From assembly GCA_902702965.1 (NCBI GenBank), contig CACRXP010000006.1:2133423-2197422 (forward strand): a stretch of 64,000 nucleotides of DNA, written 5' to 3'. The stretch's first letter is position 1, and every line of letters begins with the position of its first letter. The DNA comes from Spirometra erinaceieuropaei. Its lineage: Eukaryota; Platyhelminthes; Cestoda; Diphyllobothriidea; Diphyllobothriidae. Below, one piece after another: positions 9,943-19,852 of the stretch. The notes beneath the pieces are model-generated. The model did not search any database and had not been told where the DNA came from. It saw nothing but the letters and a program-made list of their open reading frames with translations. A program made the translations under genes and the position numbers.

Positions 9943-10033
9943 CGGGAAGGCCTAAACTTCTGGCGTTTTTGTCTTTTATGTGCAGCAAGCACCCGGCCCT
10001 CCCCCATCGTCGTCGTCGTCGTCATCATCATCA
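9943..10033. other. Junction between RTE fragment and triplet tract
   Basis: Short non-coding spacer ending in (GTC)n/(ATC)n triplets that lead into the (ACC)n tract. Confidence 0.4.
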
Positions 10034-10132
10034 TCCTCACCACCACCACCACCACCACCACCACCACCACCACCACCACCACCACCACCACCACCACCAC
10101 CACCACCACCACCACCACCACCACCACCACCA
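10034..10132 (+). repeat. (ACC)n microsatellite
   Basis: About 32 near-perfect CAC/ACC triplets directly precede the repeat B start. Reading frames across it yield poly-His, poly-Thr or poly-Pro and are artefacts. Confidence 0.98.
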
Positions 10133-10520
10133 TGACAGTTTGACCGTCGATTTCGACGATGTCCACCGTGTGCCCCACAGGTGCAGCAGCGGTGGGAGCA
10201 GGGACGGTGACTTGCGCAGGGGTTTATAGTGCGGGTAGAATTGCGCTGCATCTACCTGCACTCTCTCCTCCTCCCCCGCCTGGGCCCGGTGTCAAGACAG
10301 AGTCAAGAAGACCGGAGACGAGGGAGGCCGCAGGTGGATGGCTCGGACGGATCCTCACCTTGGCGTTCCACCACACCCCCTGGTCCACACAACAATGACC
10401 AGGATTTCAACCAACACAACAAGGATTTGGAGGCTGGCACGGCCGAAGCCGCACCTAGGCGTGCCGCCAACGCCTGGCTCGGATCCCACACTGTGGTGAG
10501 AGTGCCATAAAGGCCACATT
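10133..10520 (+). repeat. Repeat B copy with alternative 3' end
   Basis: It starts with GACAGTTTGACCGTCGATTT and keeps the GTGTCAAGACAGAGTCAAG and GGATGGCTCGGACGG blocks. It then switches to the GCCGCACCTAGGCGTGCCGCC and AGAGTGCCATAAAGGCCACA blocks rather than the ATAACGCCTGCC ending. This shows two subtypes of repeat B. Confidence 0.75.
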
Positions 10521-11020
10521 AAAAAGGAGCCATTGCAGTCTGACTCTCAGACCGCCTCCCGTTAAGGAGGCCGTCCAAGGTACCCCGTCAGTTGGCGACC
10601 TTCCAAGCCACGGCTTTTAGTGCACCGTGATAGCTTCAAGCGCGTCAGATTGTTTATAGTGAGGAGAAAGTGCTCTGAGTCGTCGACCTCACTCTCCCTT
10701 CCTACTCCCACACCCCAGCCGCTGTCCGAGCCGGTCAGTAGACTGGAGTAGGGAATGGACGCGGTGGCTGACATGGTCGACTGACCATGCCTGCGCGCGC
10801 CACAGCACGACCTGGCCCCCCACACACACACAAACACCAGGATTTCACACAACGGGGGTTGAACGACGTGTCTCTCACTTGCGTGAGAGTGCCGTGGAAG
10901 GTGCTGTTGCAGCCCGTCCCCAGCCCACCAGTCCGCCACTCCACACAACACACACACACAACGTGACGAACTGCGTGAACCGAGAGCGGGCCTCAATCAG
11001 CAACCTTCCTATCCACGACG
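10521..11020 (+). repeat. Repeat D, flanking the zinc-finger RTE end
   Basis: The 10575-10745 block (CCCGTCAGTTGGCGACC, AAGCCACGGCTTTTAG, GCGCGTCAGATTGTTTATAG) recurs inverted at 12250-12420 and, degenerate, at 50795-50885. The rest contains CA-rich tracts near 10800-10830 and 10940-10960. No coding potential is seen. Confidence 0.6.
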
Positions 11021-11179
11021 CTTGACGTGTCGGGATAGTCTCGGACACAAGTCACCCGTGCAGCCGAAGCCACATGGGGACCGAGTCGATATGCACACTT
11101 CCCACTTGCGTGGGAGGCGGCAGTTGAGTGCATGAGGTGTGTGAGTGTTGATTTCTGGTGGGGTGATGGTGTTAGGAGG
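11021..11179. other. Probable 3' untranslated part of RTE fragment
   Basis: It lies immediately downstream (on the minus strand) of the zinc-finger stop codon. No own feature seen. Confidence 0.3.
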
Positions 11180-11217
11180 TAGGGAGTGAGGGAACGTGTG
11201 GTGTGACCGGCGGTTGT

Positions 11218-11745
11218 CTACCGCAGGTCGTCGTGAATGCGCATGTGGCCGAATAGACCCATGCGATGCGTGAAGGTGCGAGGGCAGTGTGGGCAGTGGA
11301 GGCGAGTGCGGTGAGTGTAGGTTGGTGCTCCAGGCACTGGTTCGCCAGTCTCTGTGCGATGGATTCGCAAGTGACCGACCAGGCCGATGTGTGAAGTGAA
11401 GGTGCGATCGCAGTGAGGGCAGATGTAGTCCTGGCCCTCACGTCTGATGATGGAGGTTGCAGGGGTTGTGCAGGGTTGCAGGGTTGTTGTGTCAGGTTCG
11501 GCTGTGGTGAAGTCGTGGGCGACAGACGCCGAAGCGGCCGCCGTTGTGGCAGTGATGGAGGAAGAGGAGGAGGAAGGGGAGGAGTGAGGGGTGGTAAGGT
11601 CGGTGGCGTCGATGTCGGCTGGGGAGTGGTTAGTGGGTGCACAAGGCGGTGGGTTGGGAGTGGGGCTCGGCGGGGTGGGTGTGTCAAGGCTGCGGTCAAT
11701 TCCGCTCTCGTGGTGGTGGTTGCCACCACCACCACCACCACCACC
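11218..11745 (-). pseudogene. 3' end of an RTE-type ORF encoding C2H2 zinc fingers
   Basis: The minus-strand frame starts inside a (GGT)n tract and ends at a stop near 11218. It encodes HESGIDRS, a long Pro/Ser/Thr-rich linker, and then two intact C2H2 fingers. The first is CPHCDRTFTSHIGLVGHLRIH (about 11424-11361) and the second is CPHCPRTFTHRMGLFGHMRIH (about 11295-11233), both with C-x2-C-x12-H-x3-H spacing. They are joined by a TGEPVPGAPTY linker. Such fingers end RTE-type ORFs and probably bind the element RNA or target DNA. No RT is present upstream; the sequence goes into the triplet tract and N gap. It is open as far as visible, but without a start it is a 5'-truncated fragment. Confidence 0.75.
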
Positions 11746-11986
11746 ACCACCACCACCNNNNNNNNNNNNNNNNNNNNNNNNNNNNNNNNNNNNNNNNNNN
11801 NNNNNNNNNNNNNNNNNNNNNNNNNNNNNNNNNNNNNNNNNNNNNNNNNNNNNNNNNNNNNNNNNNNNNNNNNNNNNNNNNNNNNNNNNNNNNNNNNNNN
11901 NNNNNNNNNNNNNNNNNNNNNNNNNNNNNNNNNNNNNNNNNCCACCACCACCACCACCACAACCACCACCACCACCACCACCATCA
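11721..11986. repeat. (ACC)n/(GGT)n tract with assembly gap
   Basis: Triplets run from about 11727 to 11757 and again from 11942 to 11986. The 184 Ns between (11758-11941) are an unsequenced part of the same tract. True length is unknown. Confidence 0.97.
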
Positions 11987-12049
11987 TCATTATCATCATC
12001 GTCACCACCTGTACTCCTCAACAGATCGAAGACCTGAGAGTGTGGGATT

Positions 12050-12430
12050 AAGGGCATTTACTTTACCCTTAAACGAATCATGCGAGAGATGTGTTGAACC
12101 AACATGGGGACGGATTGGGGGTACGACGCGTATTATTTGGGGCTGCGCACCCATTATAAATGCTGCCTCTGGGAGGAGGATGGGGGCATGCCTTGGCGCA
12201 GGCTTACATCGGGCCGGTTACCTACGCCCAGTGGCCGCTTATTTACCTGATCTGCTCGGACAGTGGACTGGTGTTTGGGAGTGGGGGGGGGGGAGAGTGG
12301 AATCAACGGTCTCAGCGCATATTCCTCACTGTAAACAATCTGACGCGTTTAAAGCTATCACGAAGCGCTAAAATCCGTGGCTTGGAAGTTTGCCAACTGA
12401 GGAGATAACTGGGACCTCACAGTCGGCCCA
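12050..12430 (-). repeat. Repeat D, inverted copy
   Basis: Its 12290-12420 part is the reverse complement of the 10575-10690 blocks. Together the two D copies flank the zinc-finger RTE fragment in inverted orientation. A run of ten G at 12284-12294 may hide sequencing error. Confidence 0.6.
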
Positions 12431-12730
12431 GTCTTGTGTGTTTGTATGGAGTGCCCGACTGGCGAACTGAGAGTCAGGCTGCGATATCTCCTTCCTAACG
12501 TGTCCTTTGTGGCACTCCCACTCCAAGACAGTTTAGTGGCAGGCGTGGATGCGGGTCTTCGCCTTGTCAGCCACCTGCGTCCTATCCCATCTTTGGTCTT
12601 CGTGACTCCGTCATGACAGCCGCCTCCGGTGTGAGAGGAAGGACAGAGTGAGGCTGATACTATGCAAGTCTACTGTTACTATAGCTAATTCATGCGCAAG
12701 TCACCGCCCCTGCGCCCGCCACGATGCTCT
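12431..12730 (-). repeat. Repeat B, inverted degenerate copy
   Basis: The reverse complement shows GGTGACTTGCGCATGAATTA, ATAGTAACAGTAGACTTGC and GAGTGCCACAAAGGAC-type blocks of repeat B. Confidence 0.6.
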
Positions 12731-13679
12731 GAGGGGGGTGAAAGCAAGCGACGGATGTCTCCGTTGGCGATGGTCGAAATGCCATGCCGTCTTTCTCAGT
12801 CGACACATCATTAGGGATTGATTGGATGGATGAAGGTCGTAGTGGTTAGGGTCTGCTCATGGCTTAAGCTGCCGTGACTCTACTCCTGAATTTGGGACTG
12901 CAGTAATTGGGGTACTTCCTATACTTCAGTCCTCACATTGTCTCGGATGCGCCAGAGAGATGAGAAGTATCTCGCACCAGCTGTCGGTGTCGGGTTAATG
13001 AACGACCTTTGGTGCAGGCGTACAAGTACACTCCAGACGGGATTCGCATGATGGCGTAAGTAGGGTCACCGCACGTAGAATCACGCAAATTGTATCAATA
13101 CTCAGAGGCCCTTACATGGTTTCGGTCCCAGAACAGCAGAGTTTGACTGGAATTTGTAGTGGCGGTCTTCATGCGACCCACGAAGGGGGGGACGTATAGT
13201 CCAGATACACTAAATCCTGTTTCCAGCCATGAAAACTTGACAGCAGGACATAACCGGGGATCGATAGCTCAAGACAGTGCGATCACGCGCATGACAGAAT
13301 CGGCGAGGCGACCCCAGCTAGTGGGTACGGACGTCATTAAATGCGGTCGATAATGCTACTGCGCAGTCAGCCCAATTCTTCAGATTCTGCAAAGGAAGGC
13401 AAGCCTCGACAGCGAACAGCGCCTTGAAGTAACACGAATAAGCGAGGGAACACGAAACTTCGTGCATGTTATGAGAATGCGTGCATGGTTGCAAATGTAC
13501 AAGAGGAAACTGCAGTTCATCCTTAAAAGTTTGTACCTTTGAGATTCCTTAACATGCGCGATCCCCTGATCTCAGTCCTACCGAATCGGACCGTTAACAG
13601 ACTATGGAACAAGGTCCTACGGCTGGAATCCTTTTTTATTGAGGTCCTCTTCTTGCAGTGTGACAGGAATACCCCCAGC
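12731..13679. other. No recognisable gene
   Basis: A short plus-strand frame at 13159-13353 matches nothing known. The right part may extend the F1 left arm weakly (GGCTGGAATCC near 13620 has a partner near 16280), but identity is too low to call. Confidence 0.4.
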
Positions 13680-13949
13680 CAATGAGTAAAGGTCCGCGAA
13701 GCAATTCGGAAGCAAGCAAGAAGTTGGTAAAAGAGGCAGTGATTTTCTGACGAATGATTACTGACGCCGTTTTAAGCTTGAACTATGCAGCTGTGTATCA
13801 CGTTTTTTCCTATCAGCACATTCAGTTAGGTGCTCATACCGCATGCATTCAGTTACCATACTCGAAGCTTACAATTATTTTTGCTACGAAGAGTCTAATC
13901 GGTATGATTTAGTTTGATAGCCCCACCTGGTGGGCACAATACTGTTGGA

Positions 13950-14065
13950 GTTGAGGGTTAGGGTTAGGGGTTGGGTGTTATGGTTAGGGGGTTAGGTTAA
14001 AGGTGAGGGTTAGGGTTTAGGAATAGGGGTCATAGTTAGGAGTTAGGGTTGGCGGTTAGCGCAAC
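13950..14065 (+). repeat. TTAGGG-like degenerate telomeric run
   Basis: Runs of GGGTTAGGG-type units with variants lie inside MITE-T. Orientation is opposite to the run at 7458. Confidence 0.85.
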
Positions 14066-14112
14066 TATTTCTCAACCCTTCAAGGCACAACCGCTCATTC
14101 TCAGTAGCTGTT

Positions 14113-14565
14113 CATATCATATCATTTCATATCCAAATTTGGACCCTGCCTGAAAAGGCCCGTTTCAGAAGATTTACTCCAAGTTCACGCATTGGTTTCC
14201 TCGGAAATTAAATAAGACAAGTTGAAACTGGAGTTCTTACACCAGAAAACACATGAGGAAAGCTGGGGGACCCACTGATGAGCCGAACCCCTCGCAGCTG
14301 TGTCAGGCAGCGGCATAAGATCGGCGAAACACGCGTGTCTGGGCTTTTGGCCAATACCTGCGTTGTTAGTACGGTAAATCATTGCACAGTTCTATACTAC
14401 TGGCTGCCTGTTGGCGGTTTGTGAATATTAAGCGGTTATTCCGCAGTAGCTGATGGATTTCAGCTCAAATATTTATATCAAAATTTGGACCTTGCCTGAA
14501 AAGGCCCGTTCCGAAAGATTTACTCCAAGTTCACGCATTAATTTCCTCGGAAATTAAACAAAGCA
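14113..14565 (+). repeat. Direct repeat pair (repeat E) within MITE-T
   Basis: Blocks 14113-14215 and 14447-14565 share GCCTGAAAAGGCCCGTT, AGATTTACTCCAAGTTCACG and TTTCCTCGGAAATTAAA. The segment 14200-14330 between them is also found at 47310-47440 (AGCTGGGGGACCCACTGA), so this is a dispersed family that landed inside MITE-T. Confidence 0.7.
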
Positions 14566-16170
14566 AATAGCTGTTCTTTTGCGTACAGCTACTTGACCTC
14601 GTCACCTGTGGGTTTCCCGGCCCCACCTGTAAAAACCCCTATTACCACCGGTCCCGTATCAGAGGTGACTGAGATTTGCTTGCCTCAGGTGCGGCCACAA
14701 AACCACTTCCGACCGTCTAATTTAGTACACAACGAAGTAAAGGCCATCCAACACATCCCAATTCTCTCTCGTAATTAGTCAGAGTTTTTTTTTTTAACTC
14801 CGACGTGAAATTCGTGCGTGTGTGCCTGGACTTGGTCCACCTGCAGCCAATCAGCGGGGGGATACACTGTCGATTGGAGTTAGACTTTCGCTCCGGCAAG
14901 GCCAAGTCACACTCGGTTCAACCAAATGAATGACAGGCGACGATGAGCGGACTGATGAGCAGCCGCGTTGGTGAGAGCGAGATCAGACTGCTGCAGGCGG
15001 TCTTTCAAGTAAATCCCACTTGTCTGACCCCTCTTAACAAGCGCATAGACGAGTCTGGAGCTTTGCATTGGGTCCCCCAGCACACACGCCCCAACAGTTC
15101 GTCGGCCAAGAGCGTCGAGCTCAGCCATTGGATGCCGCCCCCCGTTTATTTCGCCCTCTTATGAGAGAAGGTTGGAGACGCACAGAAGAGTGAATGTTGG
15201 GATTGAAGAACGCCAAAATTTATTTAACCTTCGATGTTGGCCTCTGACTGGCCGTTTGGAATGAAACTGTTTGTTCCATCATCTGCCTTCCTCACATCAT
15301 TCATAAATAACAAATAAGCTCAAAAATGACGTGTTCTTAGCAAGCGCATGCATTTAGAAAGGGATCGCCCCTTCCAGATTAAACTTAGTCGGTTTTTTCC
15401 CCATTGAGTGAGCAGGCTTAGTGTTAAGTGTTTTCTTTTAATTTATCCAGTTGTAAGAAGGTCTCCTGTCAAACAGCATTAGAACTCATAGCTTGACGTT
15501 GGGTCTAGACATCTGGACTCCATTTGCTATTTACTCAGGATTAGGATCGGGTATGAATGCTAGATCTTTTTTTGTTTTTTGTCATTGCGCAAATATTTTC
15601 TAAACTATACCTGCGCTGTTTATTGCTGTATGCGACCAGTACAACCCCAGTAAGATGGGTCGAAGAAATGGAGATCGATCACAAGGGGACCTGTTGCAGT
15701 CTGCTCCTGGGATCACCAGCCGGGTTGTTCACTCATATCAACTTCAGTCCGCCTAGGTCCTCCTGTCAATCGATGGTTGAGCCGAACGTAACTTGACCTT
15801 TCTGGGGCGGCAGCTTGACCCCAATCGACGCTGCCTCCCTTACTGATTGGCTGCAGGTGCACAAAGCCCAGGCGCATGCCTGCGTTTCACGTCAGAGTCA
15901 GAAAAAACTGTCTGACTTCGGGAGATGGAGGGGGTGCTTTTCGCCTAATTATATACTACTTTAAGCCGTTCGTAGTAGGAGTAACTGCACGCCTCATGTA
16001 TAGTAACTGGATGTACTCGGTATGAGCACCTCGCTGAATAAGCAGATAGGAAAAAACAATACACGAATGCATTATGCAGGCGTAAAACGGCGTCGGTAAT
16101 CACTCGTCAAAAATCACTGCCTCCTTTATCAACTTCTTGCCTGTTGACAGTGTCCAATTCACTTTGCGGA

Positions 16171-17265
16171 TCTCTACTAATTGAGAACGCATGCTGCACC
16201 TGGCTCGCTCGCCTCAGGAAAGATTGCCCACCGAATCTGTCATCCTTGACCGTTGATTTAGGAATCTCCGAGTTTCCAGCCCATTGCAGCTCCACAACCC
16301 AGCTTGCAGGAGTCGAGGACTGCTTGGCTGATCTCTGTCGCCACTGAGGTGTTATGTATTTTGGCAGAACATAAAGTGACCAGACCAAGGGCGGCAGCAT
16401 TGCCTCTGAAAGGCCATTATAGGCAGCCAACTGGCCCACGTTCGTTAGCAATTTTAAAATATTTACGGAAAAACAATCGATGGGAAATTTTGCACTTCAG
16501 GGAATAGCATTATATGGAAGAAAAGCGGGGCAGCCGCAAAATAAGTTTACTATTCTGAGTCTTTTGAAGGTTTTTCTCGACCCAAGCCTCGGAAACATGC
16601 ATCACAAGGGGATAAATGGTTGGAATATTGAGACGGGCCAATCATATCAACTCAATGTGCCAGTGATTTGGTGGAAACCACCAATCACAAAGTTCGTCTG
16701 CCTCCGTCAGCCTGGCTATACACGGTCTGGTTGGAGATGGGAGGGGGGGGGGAGTTCTACGCAGCTTTTGATCGACCGTCTGTCTCGTGGTCTTGCCCAC
16801 AACTCGTCGTTGTGATGGCGAAAATCGCAGACAGTGGTGGGGTTAAAGTCAGAACTGCGAAAGCCATCGGACCACGTCGCTAACTGTACACTGTTTTGTC
16901 AATGAGGAGGTGTTAAGCAGCGTTGGTCCACTCCTACCGCTTACTGGGCCAACCAGCACTACCTGTGCCTTCCTCAACTTTTTTGAAGATTTCGACGAAT
17001 AGACAAAGAGAGGCTGTAGAAAGTCAGGAAACCTGGTGATACTAAAACTTCCGCTCTGTAGGCATTTCTTCCCGAAAGGTAGCCGGTAGTTTTGGCGAAA
17101 ATACCTCGAAGGAATAGCTCCCTCTCTTTGCCGACCTCAGATTTGAGGGTATGCTGCATTACGCATAACGTGCAGGCGGTATCCGTAGTCAGACGAACAA
17201 CCTGAAATAAATTTGGCCAATCAAGAACTTCATGAATGTTCATTTACCGTTAGTCAGTAGTGAAA
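16171..17265. other. No recognisable gene
   Basis: A minus-strand frame at 16451-16107 overlaps the F1 right arm and has related, frameshifted sequence in the left arm, so it may be a remnant of an F1 ORF. I cannot name a family. A run of G near 16741-16752 is low-complexity. Confidence 0.4.
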
Positions 17266-17269
17266 CTTG

Positions 17270-17665
17270 CTGATCACTTCTGGGAGAGTAGAGGGATATT
17301 AAACTTGAGCTGCATCTACTGCACCCCCTCCTCTTCCTCCCAACCCACCTGGGCCCGGTGTCAAGACAGAATCAAGAGAACTGAAGGTTAGAGCGGGCGC
17401 AGGTGACTGGCATAGCGAAAAGCCGCACGTAGGCATGTCACCACACCCCCTGATCCACTACGCACACTGACCAGGGTTTTATAAAACAGGGAGGAGAGGG
17501 CGAGGGCGGACCGGATCCACACTGGCGCGGCGTGAGCCTGTAACCAGGCGTGCCTCTTCACCCCAAATAGTGGCATTTATTATGAGTGTGCTTTCTCGGT
17601 AACGCCTTCCGGACTCCGATCTAGCCTCCCCCCTGTGTTTATTCAGTGCATCTACCGCGTGGTCC
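17270..17665 (+). repeat. Repeat B, degenerate copy
   Basis: The GGTGTCAAGACAGAATCAAG, GGCGCAGGTGACTGGCAT, CACCCCCTGATCCAC and CGGTAACGCCTTCCGGACTC blocks follow repeat B order. Confidence 0.65.
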
Positions 17666-18012
17666 CCGTTCGAGGAACATAGTTATGCCCAACTATGCCT
17701 AGGCTAACTACTGTACGACGTACTTAGTAGTGCCAATGTTTCCAAGGCTTGGAAAAACTCGTTTATCTGTACACCTCCGGACAATTATTTCATACCTGGT
17801 GACTGTTTTCTTCCAACTTTTTGGCATATCATCTTTGCTTATAACAGATAGGGAGTTCAAAGGTGCAGCACCTGCATTTCCTTAAAATAAGATTGAAACG
17901 AACATTCCAATTGAGTGGGGCGCTTCATCTGGGCATGTTTTCAATCTACGCTTCCTGCTCTGTTTAGGCACGTAAAATTACGTGACGCTGTCTCTATCCG
18001 TTAAAACAATTA
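17666..18012. other. No recognisable feature
   Basis: Short spacer before the PLE-B element; nothing recognised. Confidence 0.4.
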
Positions 18013-18063
18013 GAAGAGTATTTGAAGAAGAAAATAGGCTCTCCGGAACAGGTTTATTTAACT

Positions 18064-18108
18064 GCTGACGTTTCAAAGAGCTGGGTCGGCTCTTCGCTGT
18101 CAAAGCCT
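18064..18108 (-). ncRNA. Hammerhead-like core, left PLE-B1 arm
   Basis: On the minus strand: TTGACAG (in place of CTGATGA), CGAAGAGC, loop, GCTCTTT, GAAACGTC. The hairpin and the GAAA-ACGT-C end are kept, but the first core box is degraded, so it is unlikely to cleave. Confidence 0.4.
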
Positions 18109-18133
18109 AAAGTGCACTTAATCGATCAGAAGT

Positions 18134-18616
18134 TTAATTTAAAGTGGCATCGTGTGTTGTTCGGCCTTGTGCTGATCGATTTTTCTCTCCTCTCGCTGCC
18201 TCAAACTCTCGGGAGATGGTGGACGGGCGTTTTGCCTGTGTGTTTTGTGAGTCACCATTCCGTCGAGGGGAGCTGAGTGAACCTCTGTCGGGCGGTCGGT
18301 CTGGCGGTTCGTGTTCTTCCTCACCGAGTAAACTCAGCGTCCGGCTATCTCCGTAGGGCCTTCTTAAGTCCGGTGTGGTTGTTTGGTCCTGAGCTCTACG
18401 ATTGTGATGACGTAGGACTTTGTAAGCTGCAGGAAGGTCCAGACGCCTGTTGATGGAGTGGGCATCGGAGAGCCACGCCTCGAGAGTTAGCCGTTCTGCT
18501 TTTGTTTTGCCTCGGCCTAAGATGGTAGCCCTCTGGAGGTCAAACGTACGCCCTGTTTCTCCAACGTGTGTTGCTAATTGAGAGTTAGGGCAAAACGCCC
18601 GTCTACCATCTCCCAA
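18134..18616 (-). pseudogene. PLE-B C-terminal endonuclease fragment
   Basis: The middle of the minus-strand frame carries NSQLATHVGETG, ATILGRGKTKAERLTLEAW, SDAHSINRRLDLPAAYKVLR blocks. These align with the end of the GIY-YIG domain at 56675-56130 and with 49776-50258 (ELLESW, NKRNDLPLPYSLLR). The first ~12 residues come from the inverted arm and the GIY-YIG core itself is missing. This is a 5'-truncated, chimeric frame, not a working enzyme. The conserved E (in LEAW) and N (in NRRLDLP) positions of PLE endonucleases are present. Confidence 0.7.
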
Positions 18617-18718
18617 GAGGCTGAGGCAGCGAGAGGAGAGAAAAATCGATCAGCACAAGGCCGACCAACACAAGATGCCACTTTAAATTAAACTTCTGAT
18701 CGATTAAGTGCACTTTAT

Positions 18719-18762
18719 GCTTTGACAATGAAGAGCCAACCCAGCTCTTTGAAACGTCAACA
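18719..18762 (+). ncRNA. Hammerhead-like core, right PLE-B1 arm
   Basis: TTGACAA, T, GAAGAGC, loop CAACCCA-like, GCTCTTT, GAAACGTC. It is the inverted twin of 18064-18108, with the same degraded first box. Confidence 0.4.
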
Positions 18763-18829
18763 GTTAAATAAGCCTGTTCCGGAGAGCCTATTTTCTTCTT
18801 CAAATACTCTTCCCGGATCTCTCAGCTTT

Positions 18830-19165
18830 GCCAATCTGAATTAGAAGAGTTTAAGATGCGACAGTCCGCTCGGCGCGCCGACGGAGACCGAACCCGCGTG
18901 TCAATTGGCTGCTTGATAGGCTGGCCGACACCGTGATGCCGACAGATGCTGTGCCCTTCCCTGATTGGTCGCAGCCGGACAAAGCTCAAGCGCAGGCACA
19001 CGTCTCACGCCCAAACTAACACCGTCAACAACTGGCGCCTGGTTTGGTTCTCTGTCGCTTTCCCTGATCCGAGATCGTACTCTCTGGGGTTGTCCAGCTA
19101 GCTCTGTCTCCGCGACTTTTGATTTGGGAAGCCTACTTGGCGAAGTGTCATACTTCAACAAAACT
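18830..19165 (+). repeat. F1 arm relative
   Basis: Order and sequence resemble the F1 right arm at 15735-15930: CAGTCCGC, GTCAATTGG, CTGATTGGTCGCAG, CAAAGCTCAAGCGCAGGC, CACGTCTCACG. Only one arm is visible. Confidence 0.55.
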
Positions 19166-19852
19166 GTGCTAAGAGAATAGGGAATTTACGCACTTATAAG
19201 TGCTGGTCACTCCTCTGTGCGCTTTCCGCACTTGCCAGATACATGGCTCATTCTGGTACTGGTGCTGATCGCCCAGCAAGGCGTCTTCTTCGCACCAAGT
19301 GGGTGGATTCAGAGACGCTGACCGTAGAAATTGGAGACTTTACCCAGCCAGAGCGTTGTGTCCGTAGCGGGGGGGGGGAGTCGAAATGCTGAGCCCTCAT
19401 TCTTCCGGGAGAAGGTCGTGCTTACTGTGCGTTTGCCGGACCCTCTGTTGGCATAAATGCGTCGTTTGACGCCTAAAAGACTCCGCATTTAACACAGTAC
19501 TGCTGCTGCTGCTGATGCTGTTCAGTGTTATATCCAGAACCACCTGTCAAACTTTCGTAGGCCGCGGTCTTCTCGTGACCAACGGGTAGGATTTGGCACT
19601 GATTAATCAATGGCTGATGCCGGATCGAACTTGGCTGCATTTCATGCGCAACCATCTCAGCGCGCTCCCAACATCTGTCTTGCGGTCTTCTGTAACTGGT
19701 GGGGTTCTGTCGTTGTTTGGTAGGAGAGCTTTTTACGACTAATGACAGTCTAGATGGATGTTTTTGTCACTGATATGCGCCAAAAAATCCCCCCTTGCTG
19801 ACGTTAGCTCTCGGCAAGTCTAGTCTGACAACAGTCCTCAGTAGTACTGACT
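19166..19852. other. No recognisable gene
   Basis: Contains a short (CTG)n near 19499-19513 and a run of nine G near 19370. No known family seen. Confidence 0.4.

Larger units (their letters stand above)
13890..14745 (-). mobile_element. MITE-T copy inserted in F1, itself carrying an insertion
   Basis: It opens with GATAGCCCCACCTG and a TTAGGG-like run (13950-14065) and closes with CCTCAGGTGCGGCC and a GACCGTC end matching the MITE-T terminus. It is inverted with respect to 7266-7592. Between 14100 and 14580 it holds unrelated DNA in which a ~100-base block (14113-14215) is repeated directly at 14447-14565. Confidence 0.6.
13680..16170. mobile_element. Foldback element F1 split by a MITE-T insertion
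   Basis: Left arm part 1 (13680-13890) is complementary to 15960-16170, sharing GAAGTTGGTAAAAGAGGCAG, TACTGACGCCGTTTTA and AGGTGCTCATACCG blocks. Left arm part 2 (14757-14980) is complementary to 15725-15935, sharing GATTGGCTGCAGGTG-type and CAAGCCCAGGCG-like blocks. When the MITE-T at 13890-14745 is removed, both arm pairs share one centre near 15350. This gives a single element of about 1.6 kb with arms of about 440 bases and a ~745-base spacer. No transposase is recognised in the spacer. Confidence 0.6.
18013..18812 (-). mobile_element. Penelope-like element fragment PLE-B1 with 224-bp inverted arms
   Basis: Bases 18013-18236 and 18589-18812 are near-identical inverted copies, by eye well over 90 percent. 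Each contains the PLE-B 3' region: a hammerhead-like core, CAGTTAAATAA, CTGTTCCGGAGAGCC and a final CTTCTTCAAATACTCTTC. The 352-base middle is minus-strand PLE coding sequence whose natural 3' end is the left arm. The right arm is an extra inverted copy, placed upstream of the coding part. This matches the terminal layout of PLE-A1. High arm identity implies a young event or gene conversion. Confidence 0.75.

Noticed and set aside
9933..10261. Long open frames of poly-His, poly-Thr, poly-Val or poly-Gly
   Set aside because: They are readings of the (ACC)n tract in different frames and strands, not genes. The same applies at 11172-12371 across the N gap and at 25268-25501.
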